From Halomonas sp. LBP4 (GTDB lineage: Bacteria > Pseudomonadota > Gammaproteobacteria > Pseudomonadales > Halomonadaceae): 64,000 bases of DNA. The notes below the pieces were generated by a model. The model worked only from the letters and a program-made list of their open reading frames with translations, was not told the DNA's origin and searched no databases. This document shows, piece by piece, positions 24,131 to 32,755 of the stretch. Each line of letters starts with the position of its first letter. The first letter of the stretch is position 1. A program made the translations under genes and the position numbers. The DNA is taken from contig NZ_PDOG01000002.1 of NCBI RefSeq assembly GCF_003202205.1, positions 263,148 to 327,147 of the forward strand, read 5' to 3'.

Positions 24131-25006
24131 ATGAGTCAAGCGACCTACTACACCCCGCCGCGGGTCTGGACCTGGGACAAGGCGAACGGCGGGGAGTTTG
24201 CCAGCATCAACCGGCCCATCGCCGGCCCCACCCACGAGAAGGCGCTGCCGGTGGGCAAGCACCCCTTCCAGCTCTATTCGCTTGCCACCCCCAACGGGGT
24301 CAAGGTCACGGTGATGCTGGAGGAGCTGCTGGCCCTGGGCTACCAGGACGCCGAGTACGACGCCTGGCTGATCCGCATCGGCGAGGGCGACCAGTTCGGC
24401 AGCGGCTTCGTCGCGATCAACCCTAACTCGAAGATCCCGGCGCTGGTCGACCGCAGCGCGTCCGAGCCGATCCGGGTCTTCGAGTCCGGTTCGATCCTGC
24501 TCTATCTCGCCGAGCGCTTCGGTGAATTCCTGCCCGGAAGCCTGGCGAAGCGCACCGAGACCCTGAACTGGCTGTTCTGGCAGATGGGCAGCGGGCCCTT
24601 CCTGGGGGGCGGTTTCGGCCACTTCTACGCCTATGCGCCCGAGAAGATCGAGTACGCCATCGACCGCTACGCCATGGAGGCCAAGCGCCAGCTCGACGTG
24701 CTCGACCGCCGCCTGGCCGAGGTGCCCTATCTCGCCGGGGAGGAGTACAGCATCGCCGATATCGCCACCTGGCCCTGGTACGGCCAGCTGGCGCTGGGTC
24801 GGCTCTACGACGCCGGCGAGTTCCTGCAGGTGCAGGAGTACGCGCACGTGCAGCGCTGGGCGCAGGAGATCGACGCTCGCCCGGCGGTGCAGCGCGGGCG
24901 CATGGTCAACCGTACCTTCGGGGAACCGTCGATGCAGCTCCACGAGCGCCACGACGCCAGCGACTTCGCAACGAAGACCCAGGACATGTTTGAGGCCATG
25001 AGGTAA
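24131..25006 (+). CDS. yghU: YghU-like glutathione-dependent disulfide-bond oxidoreductase
   Basis: The 291-residue GST-superfamily protein has the YghU/YfcG hallmarks. These are the extended N-terminus (YTPPRVWTWDKANGGEFASI, then NRPIAGPTHEKALPVG), the thioredoxin-like part with NPNSKIPALVD and ESGSILLYLAERFG, and the helical domain with MGSGPFLGGGFGHFYAYAP. These enzymes use two glutathiones to reduce disulfides. The start follows AGAAGGAGC. A strong hairpin terminator lies downstream. Confidence 0.92.
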   Translation: MSQATYYTPPRVWTWDKANGGEFASINRPIAGPTHEKALPVGKHPFQLYSLATPNGVKVTVMLEELLALGYQDAEYDAWLIRIGEGDQFGSGFVAINPNSKIPALVDRSASEPIRVFESGSILLYLAERFGEFLPGSLAKRTETLNWLFWQMGSGPFLGGGFGHFYAYAPEKIEYAIDRYAMEAKRQLDVLDRRLAEVPYLAGEEYSIADIATWPWYGQLALGRLYDAGEFLQVQEYAHVQRWAQEIDARPAVQRGRMVNRTFGEPSMQLHERHDASDFATKTQDMFEAMR

Positions 25007-25040
25007 GCCACGGCCGGCAGCCGGATCGGGCGATGGTGAA

Positions 25041-25073
25041 GCGGGCCCGCTACCTTGAGGGTGGCGGGCCCGC
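25041..25073 (+). terminator. Hairpin terminator after yghU
   Basis: A 14-bp stem (GCGGGCCCGCTACC with GGTGGCGGGCCCGC, one G-T pair) with a loop of five bases is followed by TGCCGTTT. Confidence 0.6.
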
Positions 25074-25235
25074 TGCCGTTTGGTGTCAGCCGCCCGATAA
25101 GAGGGACAGTCCCCCAGGATCGACCGTGTCCCCCCGGCGGTGCGGTGCCCCGCTGCGGTCGGTGAAGCCACCTGTCGATTGCCGGCCGATCCGTTCGACA
25201 AGGAAGGGAACGGCCCAACACGAGGAGAGACGAAC

Positions 25236-25670
25236 ATGCGATTCATGGTCATTGTGAAGGCGAGCGACGATTCGGAGGCCGGCAAGCTGCCGAGCCAGGA
25301 GCTGCTGGAGGCGATGGGCAAGTACAACGAGGAGCTGGTCAACGCCGGCATTCTCCTTGCCGGTGAAGGGTTGCAGCCGAGCAGCAAGGGCGCGCGCGTG
25401 CGCTTCTCGGGCGACGAGCGCATCGTCATCGATGGCCCCTTCGCCGAGACCAGGGAGCTGATCGCCGGCTACTGGCTGTGGCAGGTGAAGTCGAAGGAGG
25501 AGGCCATCGAGTGGGTCAAGCGTTGCCCGAACCCGATGCCCGGCACCGAAGCCGAGATCGAGATCCGCCAGGTGTTCGAGGCCGACGACTTCGGTGAGGA
25601 GTTCACGCCGGAGTTGCGCGAGCAGGAGGAGCGCCTGCGCGCCCAGGCCGCCGAGCAGCAGCAGCGCTGA
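25236..25670 (+). CDS. YCII-domain protein
   Basis: The 144-residue protein starts MRFMVIVKASDDSEAG, preceded by GAGGAGA. It has the YCII/dimeric alpha-beta barrel features GKYNEELVNAGILLAGEGLQ, DGPFAETRELIAGYWLWQVK and EAIEWVKRCPNP. This subfamily (DGPFAE-type) is often linked to ECF sigma factors, none of which is nearby. The C-terminus is charged and probably helical (QEERLRAQAAEQQQR). Biochemical function is unknown. Confidence 0.88.
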   Translation: MRFMVIVKASDDSEAGKLPSQELLEAMGKYNEELVNAGILLAGEGLQPSSKGARVRFSGDERIVIDGPFAETRELIAGYWLWQVKSKEEAIEWVKRCPNPMPGTEAEIEIRQVFEADDFGEEFTPELREQEERLRAQAAEQQQR

Positions 25671-25725
25671 GCGGTGCCAGTAGCGAAGCCGCCGGCGAGG
25701 GTGCGTCAGACGTCCGTCGGGGGGC

Positions 25726-26112
25726 TCAATTCACCTGGGTGACCAGCACCGGGGCGGTGCCGCGGTGGAGCATGCCGAGCTTGCGCGCCGCGCGCTTGGA
25801 GAGATCGATGATGCGCCCCTTGACGAAGGGGCCGCGGTCGTTGATCAGCACTTCCACTTCCTGGCCGGTGTCCGGGCGGGTGACCAGTACCTTGGTGCCG
25901 AAGGGCAGGTCCGGGTGGGCCGCCGTCAGGGCCTGCTGGTCGAAGGGCTCGCCGCTGGCGGTGCGGGCGCCCTGGAGGCTGTCGCTGTAGAAGGACGCGA
26001 TGCCCTGCTGGGTCTCGGCGGTCGTGTCGTGGGCCTGCGCGTTGCCGGCCAGGCCGGCCGCCAGCAGGCCTGCCAGGCAGCAGGTGAGAATCGGGCGGAA
26101 GCGGTTTCCCAT
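25726..26112 (-). CDS. RlpA-like septal lytic transglycosylase family protein
   Basis: The 128-residue protein has a signal peptide ([17 protein letters not shown]) and one double-psi beta-barrel domain: [20 protein letters not shown], then [22 protein letters not shown]...[18 protein letters not shown]. This is the RlpA core. The C-terminal SPOR domain of full-length RlpA is absent, so it is a short periplasmic version. RlpA enzymes cleave naked glycan strands at the septum. The catalytic Asp in NDRGP and the partner His are retained. Confidence 0.9.
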   Translation of the reverse strand: MGNRFRPILTCCLAGLLAAGLAGNAQAHDTTAETQQGIASFYSDSLQGARTASGEPFDQQALTAAHPDLPFGTKVLVTRPDTGQEVEVLINDRGPFVKGRIIDLSKRAARKLGMLHRGTAPVLVTQVN

Positions 26113-26495
26113 GGAGTTACCTCAGGGTTCTCGTGCGGCGGATCGCGCGTTCATCGAAGCGATGAGGTGCCGGTGGGCGTTAGCATGGTAACCGCCATGG
26201 CCGCCGCCGGCAACCCGGCGTGAAGATCGAGGATGTTGTCGACTGATCGAGGAGGTTCGTGAAACGGCGCGCCGTGGCCGTCGGGCGCCGGATCGACCGC
26301 ACGACGCCCTGGTCATGCCCGGGGTCACGAGCGGCAATGGTGCCATCGTAGCGTCTCGCGCAGTCGCGGTGGGCGATGTCCTCGGGGACAGCCCCTGACG
26401 GCCGTTATCCGGTCGCTTTTCCTCTCTTGCGACTCCTGCGAGATTGTCCCCGCCAGCTGTGGCATCTTGGGGTGTTCCGAGAGGAGACAGTCGAC
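26113..26495. other. Intergenic region, no gene seen
   Basis: This divergent gap lies between the RlpA-like and HIT genes. No protein-coding frame or clear hairpin stands out. It must hold both promoters, but I cannot place them. Confidence 0.4.
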
Positions 26496-26888
26496 ATGGC
26501 AACTATCTTTACCCGCATCATCCAGGGCGAACTCCCGGGGCACTTCGTCTGGGAGGATGAGCAGTGCGTGGCGATCATGACCCTCAACCCGATGAAGCCC
26601 GGTCATCTGCTGGTGATCCCCCGCCAGGAGATCGACCACTGGGACGACCTGCCGGCCGAGCTGTCCGCCCACCTGATGGCGGTGTCGCAGAAGCTCGCCA
26701 AGGCGCTCAAGCGCGCCTTCCCCTGCGAGCGGGTGGGGATGCTGATCGTCGGCCTGGAGGTGCCGCACGTGCATCTCCATCTGGTACCGCTCGACCGGAT
26801 GCAGGATATCCGCGTGGAGGGCCTGGCCCAGGCGGAGGCCGAGGAACTCGCGGACGCCGCCGCCCGGATCCGCGCGGCCCTGGCTTGA
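26496..26888 (+). CDS. HIT-family nucleotide hydrolase
   Basis: The 130-residue protein has the histidine triad HVHLHLVP near residue 90 and the usual N-terminus TIFTRIIQGELPGHFVWEDE. MKPGHLLVIPRQEIDHWDDL is also typical. HIT proteins hydrolyse nucleoside phosphoramidates or dinucleotides. GAGGAGA lies 8 bp before the ATG. Confidence 0.93.
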   Translation: MATIFTRIIQGELPGHFVWEDEQCVAIMTLNPMKPGHLLVIPRQEIDHWDDLPAELSAHLMAVSQKLAKALKRAFPCERVGMLIVGLEVPHVHLHLVPLDRMQDIRVEGLAQAEAEELADAAARIRAALA

Positions 26889-26949
26889 TCTAAACCTCGC
26901 TTGAGGTTCTAGGCTGTGGCGTATCGCTCGACCGAGAGGGGTGTAAACC

Positions 26950-27612
26950 ATGCAGCGTGTACAGCCAGACGTCTGGGAGACCGAAGTGGAGAGCCCCTTC
27001 CCGGGGCTCACCGTGCATGCCTACCTGCTCGTTCGCGAGGCGGGTAACGTGCTCTTCTACAATACCGGCCACCGCCACGAGATCGAGCGGATGGCGGAGC
27101 TGGGCGGCGTGGCCTATCAGTACCTGAGCCACCGTGACGAGGTGGGGGAGACCCTGACGCTGGTCCACGAGCGCTTCGGCGCCAGGTTGGCCGGCCACCT
27201 TGCCGAGCGTGACGATTTCGCCCGCGTGCGCACCCCCGAGATCCTGTTCGACACGCGCGAGCGGCACCTGGACATCATCGAGGTGATCCCCACCCCCGGC
27301 CATAGCCCCGGCAGCACCTGCTTCCTGGTGGATTCCGCCCACGGCAAGCGCTACCTCTTCACCGGCGATACCCTCTACCGCACCAAGGATGGCGGCTGGC
27401 GCGCCGGCTTCATCCCCGGCCACAATACCCCGGAGGATCGGCAGACGCTGGCCGAAAGCCTGCGGCTGTTGAAGACCCTCGAACCCGACGTGGTCTTCTC
27501 CAGCGCCTTCACCGGCGAGGCCGGTTTCCAGGAACTCGCCCCGGGTGAGTGGCCCGGCCTGGTGGATCGGGCGCTCGCCGAGTTGGAGGGGCAAGAGGAG
27601 GAGTCACATTGA
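26950..27612 (+). CDS. MBL-fold metallo-hydrolase with divergent metal motif
   Basis: This 220-residue beta-lactamase-fold protein keeps PTPGHSPGSTCFLV and LFTGDTLY (metal-binding His and Asp). The canonical THxHxDH motif is replaced by YLSHRDEVGE. Related hydroxyacylglutathione-hydrolase-like proteins with 'SHRDE' exist, so it may bind one metal or bind differently. The gene is followed after one base by the NTF2-like gene, so the two are probably cotranscribed. Confidence 0.8.
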   Translation: MQRVQPDVWETEVESPFPGLTVHAYLLVREAGNVLFYNTGHRHEIERMAELGGVAYQYLSHRDEVGETLTLVHERFGARLAGHLAERDDFARVRTPEILFDTRERHLDIIEVIPTPGHSPGSTCFLVDSAHGKRYLFTGDTLYRTKDGGWRAGFIPGHNTPEDRQTLAESLRLLKTLEPDVVFSSAFTGEAGFQELAPGEWPGLVDRALAELEGQEEESH

Positions 27613-27963
27613 ATGAGCAACAACAAGGACACCGTTCGGCAGTACCTCGACGGCTTCAACGCTTCCGACCACGAGCGGATTCTTGCCTGCCTGACCGATG
27701 ACGTCGAGTGGGAGCTACCGGGGGCGTTTCATCTCGTCGGCAAGGCGGCGTTCGATGGGGAAATAGAGAACGACGCCTTCGAAGGCAGCCCGGTCATCAC
27801 CGTCACCCGGCTGGTGGAAGAGAATGACGTCGTCGTCGCGGAAGGCAAGGTGCAGACCAGGAAGAAGGGGGGCGACGTCCTGAACCTGGCATTCTGCGAT
27901 GTCTTCCTCATGGAGCACGGGCTGATCAGGAAGCTGACCAGTTACCTGATGGAGGTGAAATAG
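27613..27963 (+). CDS. SnoaL/NTF2-like protein
   Basis: The 116-residue alpha+beta barrel protein has YLDGFNASDHERILACLTDD, then VEWELPGAFHLVGKAAFDGEI, the typical start of SnoaL-like small enzymes or ligand-binding proteins. It starts directly after the MBL gene; GAGGAG at about 27596 serves as the ribosome site. No catalytic claim is made. Confidence 0.85.
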   Translation: MSNNKDTVRQYLDGFNASDHERILACLTDDVEWELPGAFHLVGKAAFDGEIENDAFEGSPVITVTRLVEENDVVVAEGKVQTRKKGGDVLNLAFCDVFLMEHGLIRKLTSYLMEVK

Positions 27964-27993
27964 CGCCAGTGCCGAGCGGGGAGAGGCGGACCT

Positions 27994-28503
27994 TCAGCGT
28001 TCTGTGCGACGCACCGTTCGGCTCCGCAGGCCGGTGAACGCGGTCTCCAACTCGCCGACGCTGGCGACGCCGCGTATGACGTCGGTGCGCTGGCCCTGTT
28101 CATCGAACAGCACGATGGTGACCTCGTCGACCAGTTGCTCACCGGCGAAGCGCGCTCCCTGGGTGGTGTTGATGTTCACCACGCGCCAGGCGGGCGGGTG
28201 TTCGATATTCGCCAGCGCCCGCTCGGCGTTGTCGCGCAGGCGACGGCTTGCCGAGCGGCGCTGATCGAACACCTGCACGGCGACCGGTTCGCCGCTGCCG
28301 ATCACGCTCAGGTCGGCCAGCGCCCGGGCGTCGCGCTCCTCGAGAATGAGCCAGGTCGCCGGTACGGCGAGGAGGGCCAGGGCGATCAGGAGACCGCGCA
28401 CCAGGTGGCGAGGGCGGAAATGCCGTCGCCTCTTGCCGGCGTGGGAGTGGGGCTTGCTCGAGGGCCCGGTCGGCTTGTGACGCCTGTTCCTGGTTTTCGG
28501 CAT
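27994..28503 (-). CDS. Membrane-anchored protein of unknown function
   Basis: The 169-residue protein begins with a very basic cytoplasmic tail (PKTRNRRHKPTGPSSKPHSH) and one membrane segment (LLIALALLAVPATWLILEE). An extracytoplasmic domain follows (GSGEPVAVQVFDQRRSASRR ... VNINTTQGARFAGEQLVDEV). The ATG at 28503 is chosen because AGGAGG lies 8 bp upstream; a GTG at 28512 abuts that site. The periplasmic part may be thioredoxin-like, but no CxxC is present. Confidence 0.65.
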   Translation of the reverse strand: MPKTRNRRHKPTGPSSKPHSHAGKRRRHFRPRHLVRGLLIALALLAVPATWLILEERDARALADLSVIGSGEPVAVQVFDQRRSASRRLRDNAERALANIEHPPAWRVVNINTTQGARFAGEQLVDEVTIVLFDEQGQRTDVIRGVASVGELETAFTGLRSRTVRRTER

Positions 28504-28512
28504 GCGAGACAC

Positions 28513-28848
28513 CTCCTGGCGGAAAAAAGGCCATTCCCTTGCCTAATCATAGTGCCTGCCCCTTGCCAGACCGGGGCAGAAGCCCGGAAATGGGGACAGG
28601 CAGAGCGAGCGTGAGGCAGGCATCGGTGATGTCCCGGCCAGGGTATGAAGCAACGTCACCCCGATCTCACCACCGAACTCCTTGATGCCGGCCCATAGAC
28701 CGGAGATTCCTCAATATGTGTCGTCGTTGCAACTTTTCCGATGCAACGCGGGAGACCGCTGGCGTCTGGTCGTGCCGGAATCCAGGTCCGGGTGGCGAGG
28801 CGGCCCAGGGACGGGGTGTCATGGATATCGGGGTGGCGACATGAAAAC
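28513..28848. other. Intergenic region, nothing recognised
   Basis: No convincing gene, repeat or hairpin is seen in this interval. The short frames it contains look like chance. Confidence 0.4.
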
Positions 28849-28877
28849 ACCCCATCCAGCCTGGGGCCGAATGGGGT
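28849..28877 (-). terminator. Rho-independent terminator of the 28905 gene
   Basis: Read on the minus strand, ACCCCAT pairs with ATGGGGT around a GC-rich 15-nt loop and is followed by GTTTT. Confidence 0.55.
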
Positions 28878-28904
28878 GCGGTAACTGCCGGAAACGTCAT
28901 GCCC

Positions 28905-29216
28905 TCAACGCTGGTGCTCTTCCTCGAAAAGCTCTGCCTTGGCGTGACGCATGACGTCCTCGCAGGCGGCTTGATGGGCCAGTTGCAGGAGCAGGCCCTG
29001 GGTCACTTCGAAGCCCTTTCCCAGGCAGGTATCGATATCCTGGCGGCTCACTCGAGGGGAGACGTTGCAGTCAATCTTGATCGTTCTTCCGCCACCGTCC
29101 AGCCTGTCGGCGAACTCCCGGATGCGCCAGGCGATACGCGCTTTCCAGCTGGCCGATTCTTCCACGCCTTCGTTTACGCTAAACGTGCACTGCCATTCAG
29201 GTTTGTAGACCTTCAT
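28905..29216 (-). CDS. Conserved small protein of unknown function
   Basis: The 103-residue frame starts MKVYKPEWQCTFSVNEGVEE and has GGGAGG 5 bp before the ATG; a longer frame to 29351 lacks support. The central part (KARIAWRIREFADRLDGGGR, then TIKIDCNVSPRVSRQDID) looks like a folded alpha/beta domain. The C-terminus (AACEDVMRHAKAELFEEEHQ) is helical. A terminator follows. I do not recognise the family. Confidence 0.65.
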   Translation of the reverse strand: MKVYKPEWQCTFSVNEGVEESASWKARIAWRIREFADRLDGGGRTIKIDCNVSPRVSRQDIDTCLGKGFEVTQGLLLQLAHQAACEDVMRHAKAELFEEEHQR

Positions 29217-29475
29217 GAGAACCTCCCGTGCTGGCTTGAAAGAATGATCGATCGTGGTTTCTGCTCCGTAGTCCGTAGATAAATGTCTTGCCAGATCATC
29301 ATACAGGCTTTCCGCAGCCGGGATAGTGCAAGCAGCGTGAAAGCCGGCCATCGGTATCGGGCCGGCGCTGCTCGGCTCGATGCCCCTATCACCGCGCTTG
29401 GATGCACGAACCTGTATCCTGTCGGGGCGGTATCATGCAGGGCACAACGTCAGCGGCAGCTAGGGAGGGGGCCAG

Positions 29476-30165
29476 GTGGGAGTATCGATCGATTGGCACA
29501 GGGGCAGGCGAGGGGGTTTCGGCCATGGAGCGCGGGCAGGGCGGTGGTTGCTGATCGCGGCACTCGGTCTGCTGTCCACCGGCTGTGCGATGCTGGCACC
29601 GTCGCCGCCGCAGGATCAGGGCAATATCTGCGAGATATTTCGCGAACAGCCGCAATGGTATGACTACGCTCGTGACTCCCAGGAGACATGGGGCACCCCG
29701 ATTGCCACACAGATGGCCTTCGTGAAGCGGGAATCGTCGTTCCGCAGCCACGTTCGCCCGCCGAGGAAACGCATCCTGTGGATCTTTCCCGGCCCCCGCC
29801 CCTCGTCTGCCCGTGGCTATGCCCAGGCCCAGGACCCGGTGTGGGGGGAATACAAGGCCGACGCCGGCAGTACGTTCGCACGCCGCACCCACATGAAGCA
29901 CGCCACCGACTTCATCGGCTGGTACAACGCGCGCACGCACCGGCAGCTGGGCATTTCGCTGCATGACCCCGAACGCCTCTACCTGGCCTACCACGAGGGG
30001 GCCGGTGGCTATCGACGCGGCACCTACCGGAACAAGCCCCGGGTGATGCGGGCCGCCAGTCAGGTCGGTGCCCAGGCGAGTCGCTATCGCGCCCAGCTGG
30101 CCGCCTGTGAAGCCGAGTTCCGCTGTCGGCACTTCTATCAGGTCTGGCCCTTCTGCCGGGCCTGA
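29476..30165 (+). CDS. Lipoprotein with lytic-transglycosylase (SLT-like) domain
   Basis: The 229-residue protein starts at a GTG with GGGAGGGG upstream. It has a lipoprotein signal (LIAALGLLSTGCAML). The mature part reads ICEIFREQPQWYDYARDSQE, then TWGTPIATQMAFVKRESSF (catalytic Glu in KRESSF), WIFPGPRPSSARGYAQAQD and YLAYHEGAGGYRRGTY. This is a recognised SLT-like family in gammaproteobacteria. It is probably an outer-membrane or periplasmic muramidase. Confidence 0.87.
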   Translation: MGVSIDWHRGRRGGFGHGARAGRWLLIAALGLLSTGCAMLAPSPPQDQGNICEIFREQPQWYDYARDSQETWGTPIATQMAFVKRESSFRSHVRPPRKRILWIFPGPRPSSARGYAQAQDPVWGEYKADAGSTFARRTHMKHATDFIGWYNARTHRQLGISLHDPERLYLAYHEGAGGYRRGTYRNKPRVMRAASQVGAQASRYRAQLAACEAEFRCRHFYQVWPFCRA

Positions 30166-30194
30166 GGCGAGGCCGTGACCTTGCCCGCGTGACA

Positions 30195-30218
30195 CATGCC
30201 GGCCGGTAGGCCGGCGTG
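30195..30218. terminator. Hairpin between convergent genes
   Basis: A 10-bp stem (CATGCCGGCC with GGCCGGCGTG, one wobble) around GGTA sits between the SLT lipoprotein gene and the zinc-ribbon gene. Confidence 0.5.
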
Positions 30219-30235
30219 CCCGGGGCGACAGGTGA

Positions 30236-30586
30236 TCAGTCGATCTCCACCCACCCCTCATAGGCACAGCTCAAGCAGCGGAAGAACGCCTCGTAGCCGC
30301 TCTCGGCATCGGCGTTCGCCCTGACCGAACCCTTCTCGAAGTGAAAGGTGCGCAGCGAACAGACCGGGCAGCGCCCGACTTCATGCCGTGGCGCCTTGGG
30401 CAGGGGGCGGCCCCGGTCTGAGGCGTTGACTTGCGGGGCCGATGCCTCTTCCATGGCGCGGTCGAGCTCTGCGCTCAGTTCCGCGGCGAGCTGACGGGCC
30501 TTCTCGGCCTGGTCGCTGCCGGCGAGATTCGCCAGTTCGGTGATCCGATCCTTGACGGATGTCAGCCGGGGCGTGATATCGGCCAT
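30236..30586 (-). CDS. Zinc-ribbon protein of unknown function
   Basis: The 116-residue protein has an N-terminal helix (TSVKDRITELANLAGSDQAE) and a C-terminal zinc ribbon with CPVC near residue 73 and CLSC near residue 106. Four cysteines in two CxxC knuckles suggest structural zinc. No partner gene indicates a role. Confidence 0.7.
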   Translation of the reverse strand: MADITPRLTSVKDRITELANLAGSDQAEKARQLAAELSAELDRAMEEASAPQVNASDRGRPLPKAPRHEVGRCPVCSLRTFHFEKGSVRANADAESGYEAFFRCLSCAYEGWVEID

Positions 30587-30680
30587 CTGGGCTCTCCTGC
30601 GTGTCGATCATTGTCATGGCGCTTTCCGCCTGAGCATAACCCGTGGTGGTTGCTTCGACACGATACGTCACGGTGGGACA

Positions 30681-31112
30681 CTATTCCGGGGGGTGCTGCC
30701 GTGCTTCCAGATGCGCCTCCAACTGGCCGATGATGTCGCCGCCGAGCTTGTGGAGCAGGGGCTTGGCGGCGGCGTTGACGGCCTTCTCGAGCGGGGGTGG
30801 CACGCTGTACTCCAGCGTCAGGTGGATGCGGGTGCCTCCCTCTATGGGCGTCAGCCGGTACTCGCCGTGGTTGGGCACGCCGGTCACCGAGCGCCAGGCG
30901 AATCGCTCGGGGGGCGTGAACTCCGTGATCTCCACATCGAAGTCCAGCGGCACGCCGGCGATATGCACCCGCCAACGGTAGCGACGCTCCCCCAGGCGAA
31001 CTATGGTGTCTATGGCGTCGCTGTAGTCGGCAAACGTTTCCACTCGGCCGACGAGGGCGAACACCTCCCGTGGGCTGGCCGCGATCTCGGCCTCGTGCTC
31101 GATGACGGGCAT
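30681..31112 (-). CDS. SRPBCC (START-like) family protein
   Basis: The 143-residue protein is of the SRPBCC/polyketide-cyclase type. It begins MPVIEHEAEIAASPREVFAL, with RYRWRVHIAGVPLDFDVEIT and a long C-terminal helix (AVNAAAKPLLHKLGGDIIGQ). Such proteins bind hydrophobic ligands. It is divergent from the flavodoxin-UbiA gene with 45 bp between starts, so they may share regulation and perhaps a lipophilic metabolite. The ATG follows GGTGGAG. The open frame extends far upstream, but only as antisense of other genes. Confidence 0.82.
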   Translation of the reverse strand: MPVIEHEAEIAASPREVFALVGRVETFADYSDAIDTIVRLGERRYRWRVHIAGVPLDFDVEITEFTPPERFAWRSVTGVPNHGEYRLTPIEGGTRIHLTLEYSVPPPLEKAVNAAAKPLLHKLGGDIIGQLEAHLEARQHPPE

Positions 31113-31157
31113 GGGCTTCTCCACCTCCGCAAGATAACACGATGACACAGTAACGGT

Positions 31158-32735
31158 ATGACAACGTTCAGGACGAACGACGAGCCGGCCGGCAGCGAGG
31201 CAGAGGTTCGGCAGCCGATCAAGGTACTGGTCATCCTCGGGCATCCGCGCAGTGACAGCCTCTGCCGTGCCCTGGCGGATGCCTTCTGTGAAGGGGCCCG
31301 TGCGGCGGGCACGCAGTTGCGCCGCTTGGACCTCGCGACGCTGGAGTTCGACCCCCATGTGCGTACCTCGTCGCCCAACGACCAGCCCCTCGAGGACGAC
31401 CTGAGCCAGGCACGGGAGCTCGTCGCCTGGGCGGATCATCTGGTGTTCGTCTATCCCACCTGGTGGGGCGGGGCGCCCGCACTGCTCAAGGGGTTTCTCG
31501 ACCGTATCATGGCCCCGGGGTTCGCGTTCCGGACCTGCGAGGGCGGGATCGGCTATCAGGGGCTGTTGACCGGGCGCTCGGCACAGCTCATCACCACCAT
31601 GGATACCCCGCCGCTGATCCATCGACTGCTCTATCGCGAGCCGGGCAGGAATGCCCTGGCGCGGGCGACCCTGGGCTTCTGCGGCATACGCCCGGTGCGC
31701 TCGCTGGTGTTCGGCTCGGTCAAGGCTGCCTCTCCGGCGCAGCGCCAGGCCTGGCTGGCCCGCGCCCACCATCAGGGGCGGCGGCTGGCGCAGGGTCGGA
31801 TCACTCCGGCGGAGCGCCTGAGACACAAGGCCGGCGCCTGGTTGCGGGCGCTGCGGCTGCAGTTCTATCCCATGACCTGGGTGGCCTATGCGGTCGGGGC
31901 GCTGGCCGCCGCGCCGACCGGGGGCGTATTCGGCAACCCGGTGTTCTGGCTCGGCTACCTCTGCCTGTTCCTGCTGGAGGTGGCCACCGTGCTGATCAAC
32001 GAGGTGGTCGACCTGGGCACCGACCGTGCCAACCGCTTCTACAGCACCTTCACGGGTGGCTCCCGCATCCTGGTGGAGGGCCTGTTGAGCCTGGGCGAGG
32101 TCAAGGCCGGGATCCTCGCCGCGCTGCTGGGCCTGGTGGGTGGCACGGCCTGGCTGCTGGGCGTGACGCCGGCGACCCCGGTCACGGTTGTCGCCGTGCT
32201 GGGGGCGCTGGCGATCCTGGCCATCGGCTACACGGCGCCGCCCCTGAAGCTCAGCTATCGCGGCCTGGGCGAGCTGGATGTCGCGGTCACCCACAGCATC
32301 GGCGTGATGCTGTGTGGCGTCTTGTTTCTCGGCGGGGACTGGCGCGATCCACTGCCCTGGCTGCTGAGCCTGCCGCTGCTGCTGGGCATCCTGCCCTCCA
32401 TCACGCTGTCGGGTATTCCGGACCTCGAGGCCGATGCCGGCGCCGGCAAGCGTACCCTGGCGGTACGCCTGGGGAAGCAAGGAGCGCTGCGGGTGGCGCT
32501 CGCCGGCACGCTGCTCGCCGCCGCCTGCGCCCTGGCCTGGCAGGCGATGGGGCTGGCGGCGGGGGCCTTCGCCGGCATCGCCTGGGTGGTCGTTCCCCAT
32601 GGCGCCTGGCTGGCCTGGCTGCTGACCCGGCACCTCCGGGACGACCGCCCGGCCGGGCGCATCGACGGCCTGATGGGCGCCTCGCTCGGCTATGTGCTGT
32701 GGTTCGGGCTGTGGCCGCTGTTCCGGTTGGCATGA
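31158..32735 (+). CDS. Fusion of flavodoxin-fold NAD(P)H oxidoreductase and UbiA prenyltransferase
   Basis: This is a 525-residue two-domain protein. Residues about 20-210 are a quinone-reductase-like flavodoxin fold (LVILGHPRSDSLCRALADAF; VFVYPTWWGGAPALLKGFLD, then RIMAPGFAF). Residues about 230-525 form a polytopic UbiA domain with the two Asp-rich motifs NEVVDLGTD near 281 and DLEAD near 422, which bind prenyl diphosphate through Mg2+. The fusion suggests a coupled step: reduction of a quinone-like acceptor and prenylation at the membrane. It may belong to quinone or related lipid synthesis; the product is unknown. It is divergent from the SRPBCC gene. Confidence 0.85.
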   Translation: MTTFRTNDEPAGSEAEVRQPIKVLVILGHPRSDSLCRALADAFCEGARAAGTQLRRLDLATLEFDPHVRTSSPNDQPLEDDLSQARELVAWADHLVFVYPTWWGGAPALLKGFLDRIMAPGFAFRTCEGGIGYQGLLTGRSAQLITTMDTPPLIHRLLYREPGRNALARATLGFCGIRPVRSLVFGSVKAASPAQRQAWLARAHHQGRRLAQGRITPAERLRHKAGAWLRALRLQFYPMTWVAYAVGALAAAPTGGVFGNPVFWLGYLCLFLLEVATVLINEVVDLGTDRANRFYSTFTGGSRILVEGLLSLGEVKAGILAALLGLVGGTAWLLGVTPATPVTVVAVLGALAILAIGYTAPPLKLSYRGLGELDVAVTHSIGVMLCGVLFLGGDWRDPLPWLLSLPLLLGILPSITLSGIPDLEADAGAGKRTLAVRLGKQGALRVALAGTLLAAACALAWQAMGLAAGAFAGIAWVVVPHGAWLAWLLTRHLRDDRPAGRIDGLMGASLGYVLWFGLWPLFRLA

Positions 32736-32755
32736 TCGCGCCCCGCCGGCCTGCC

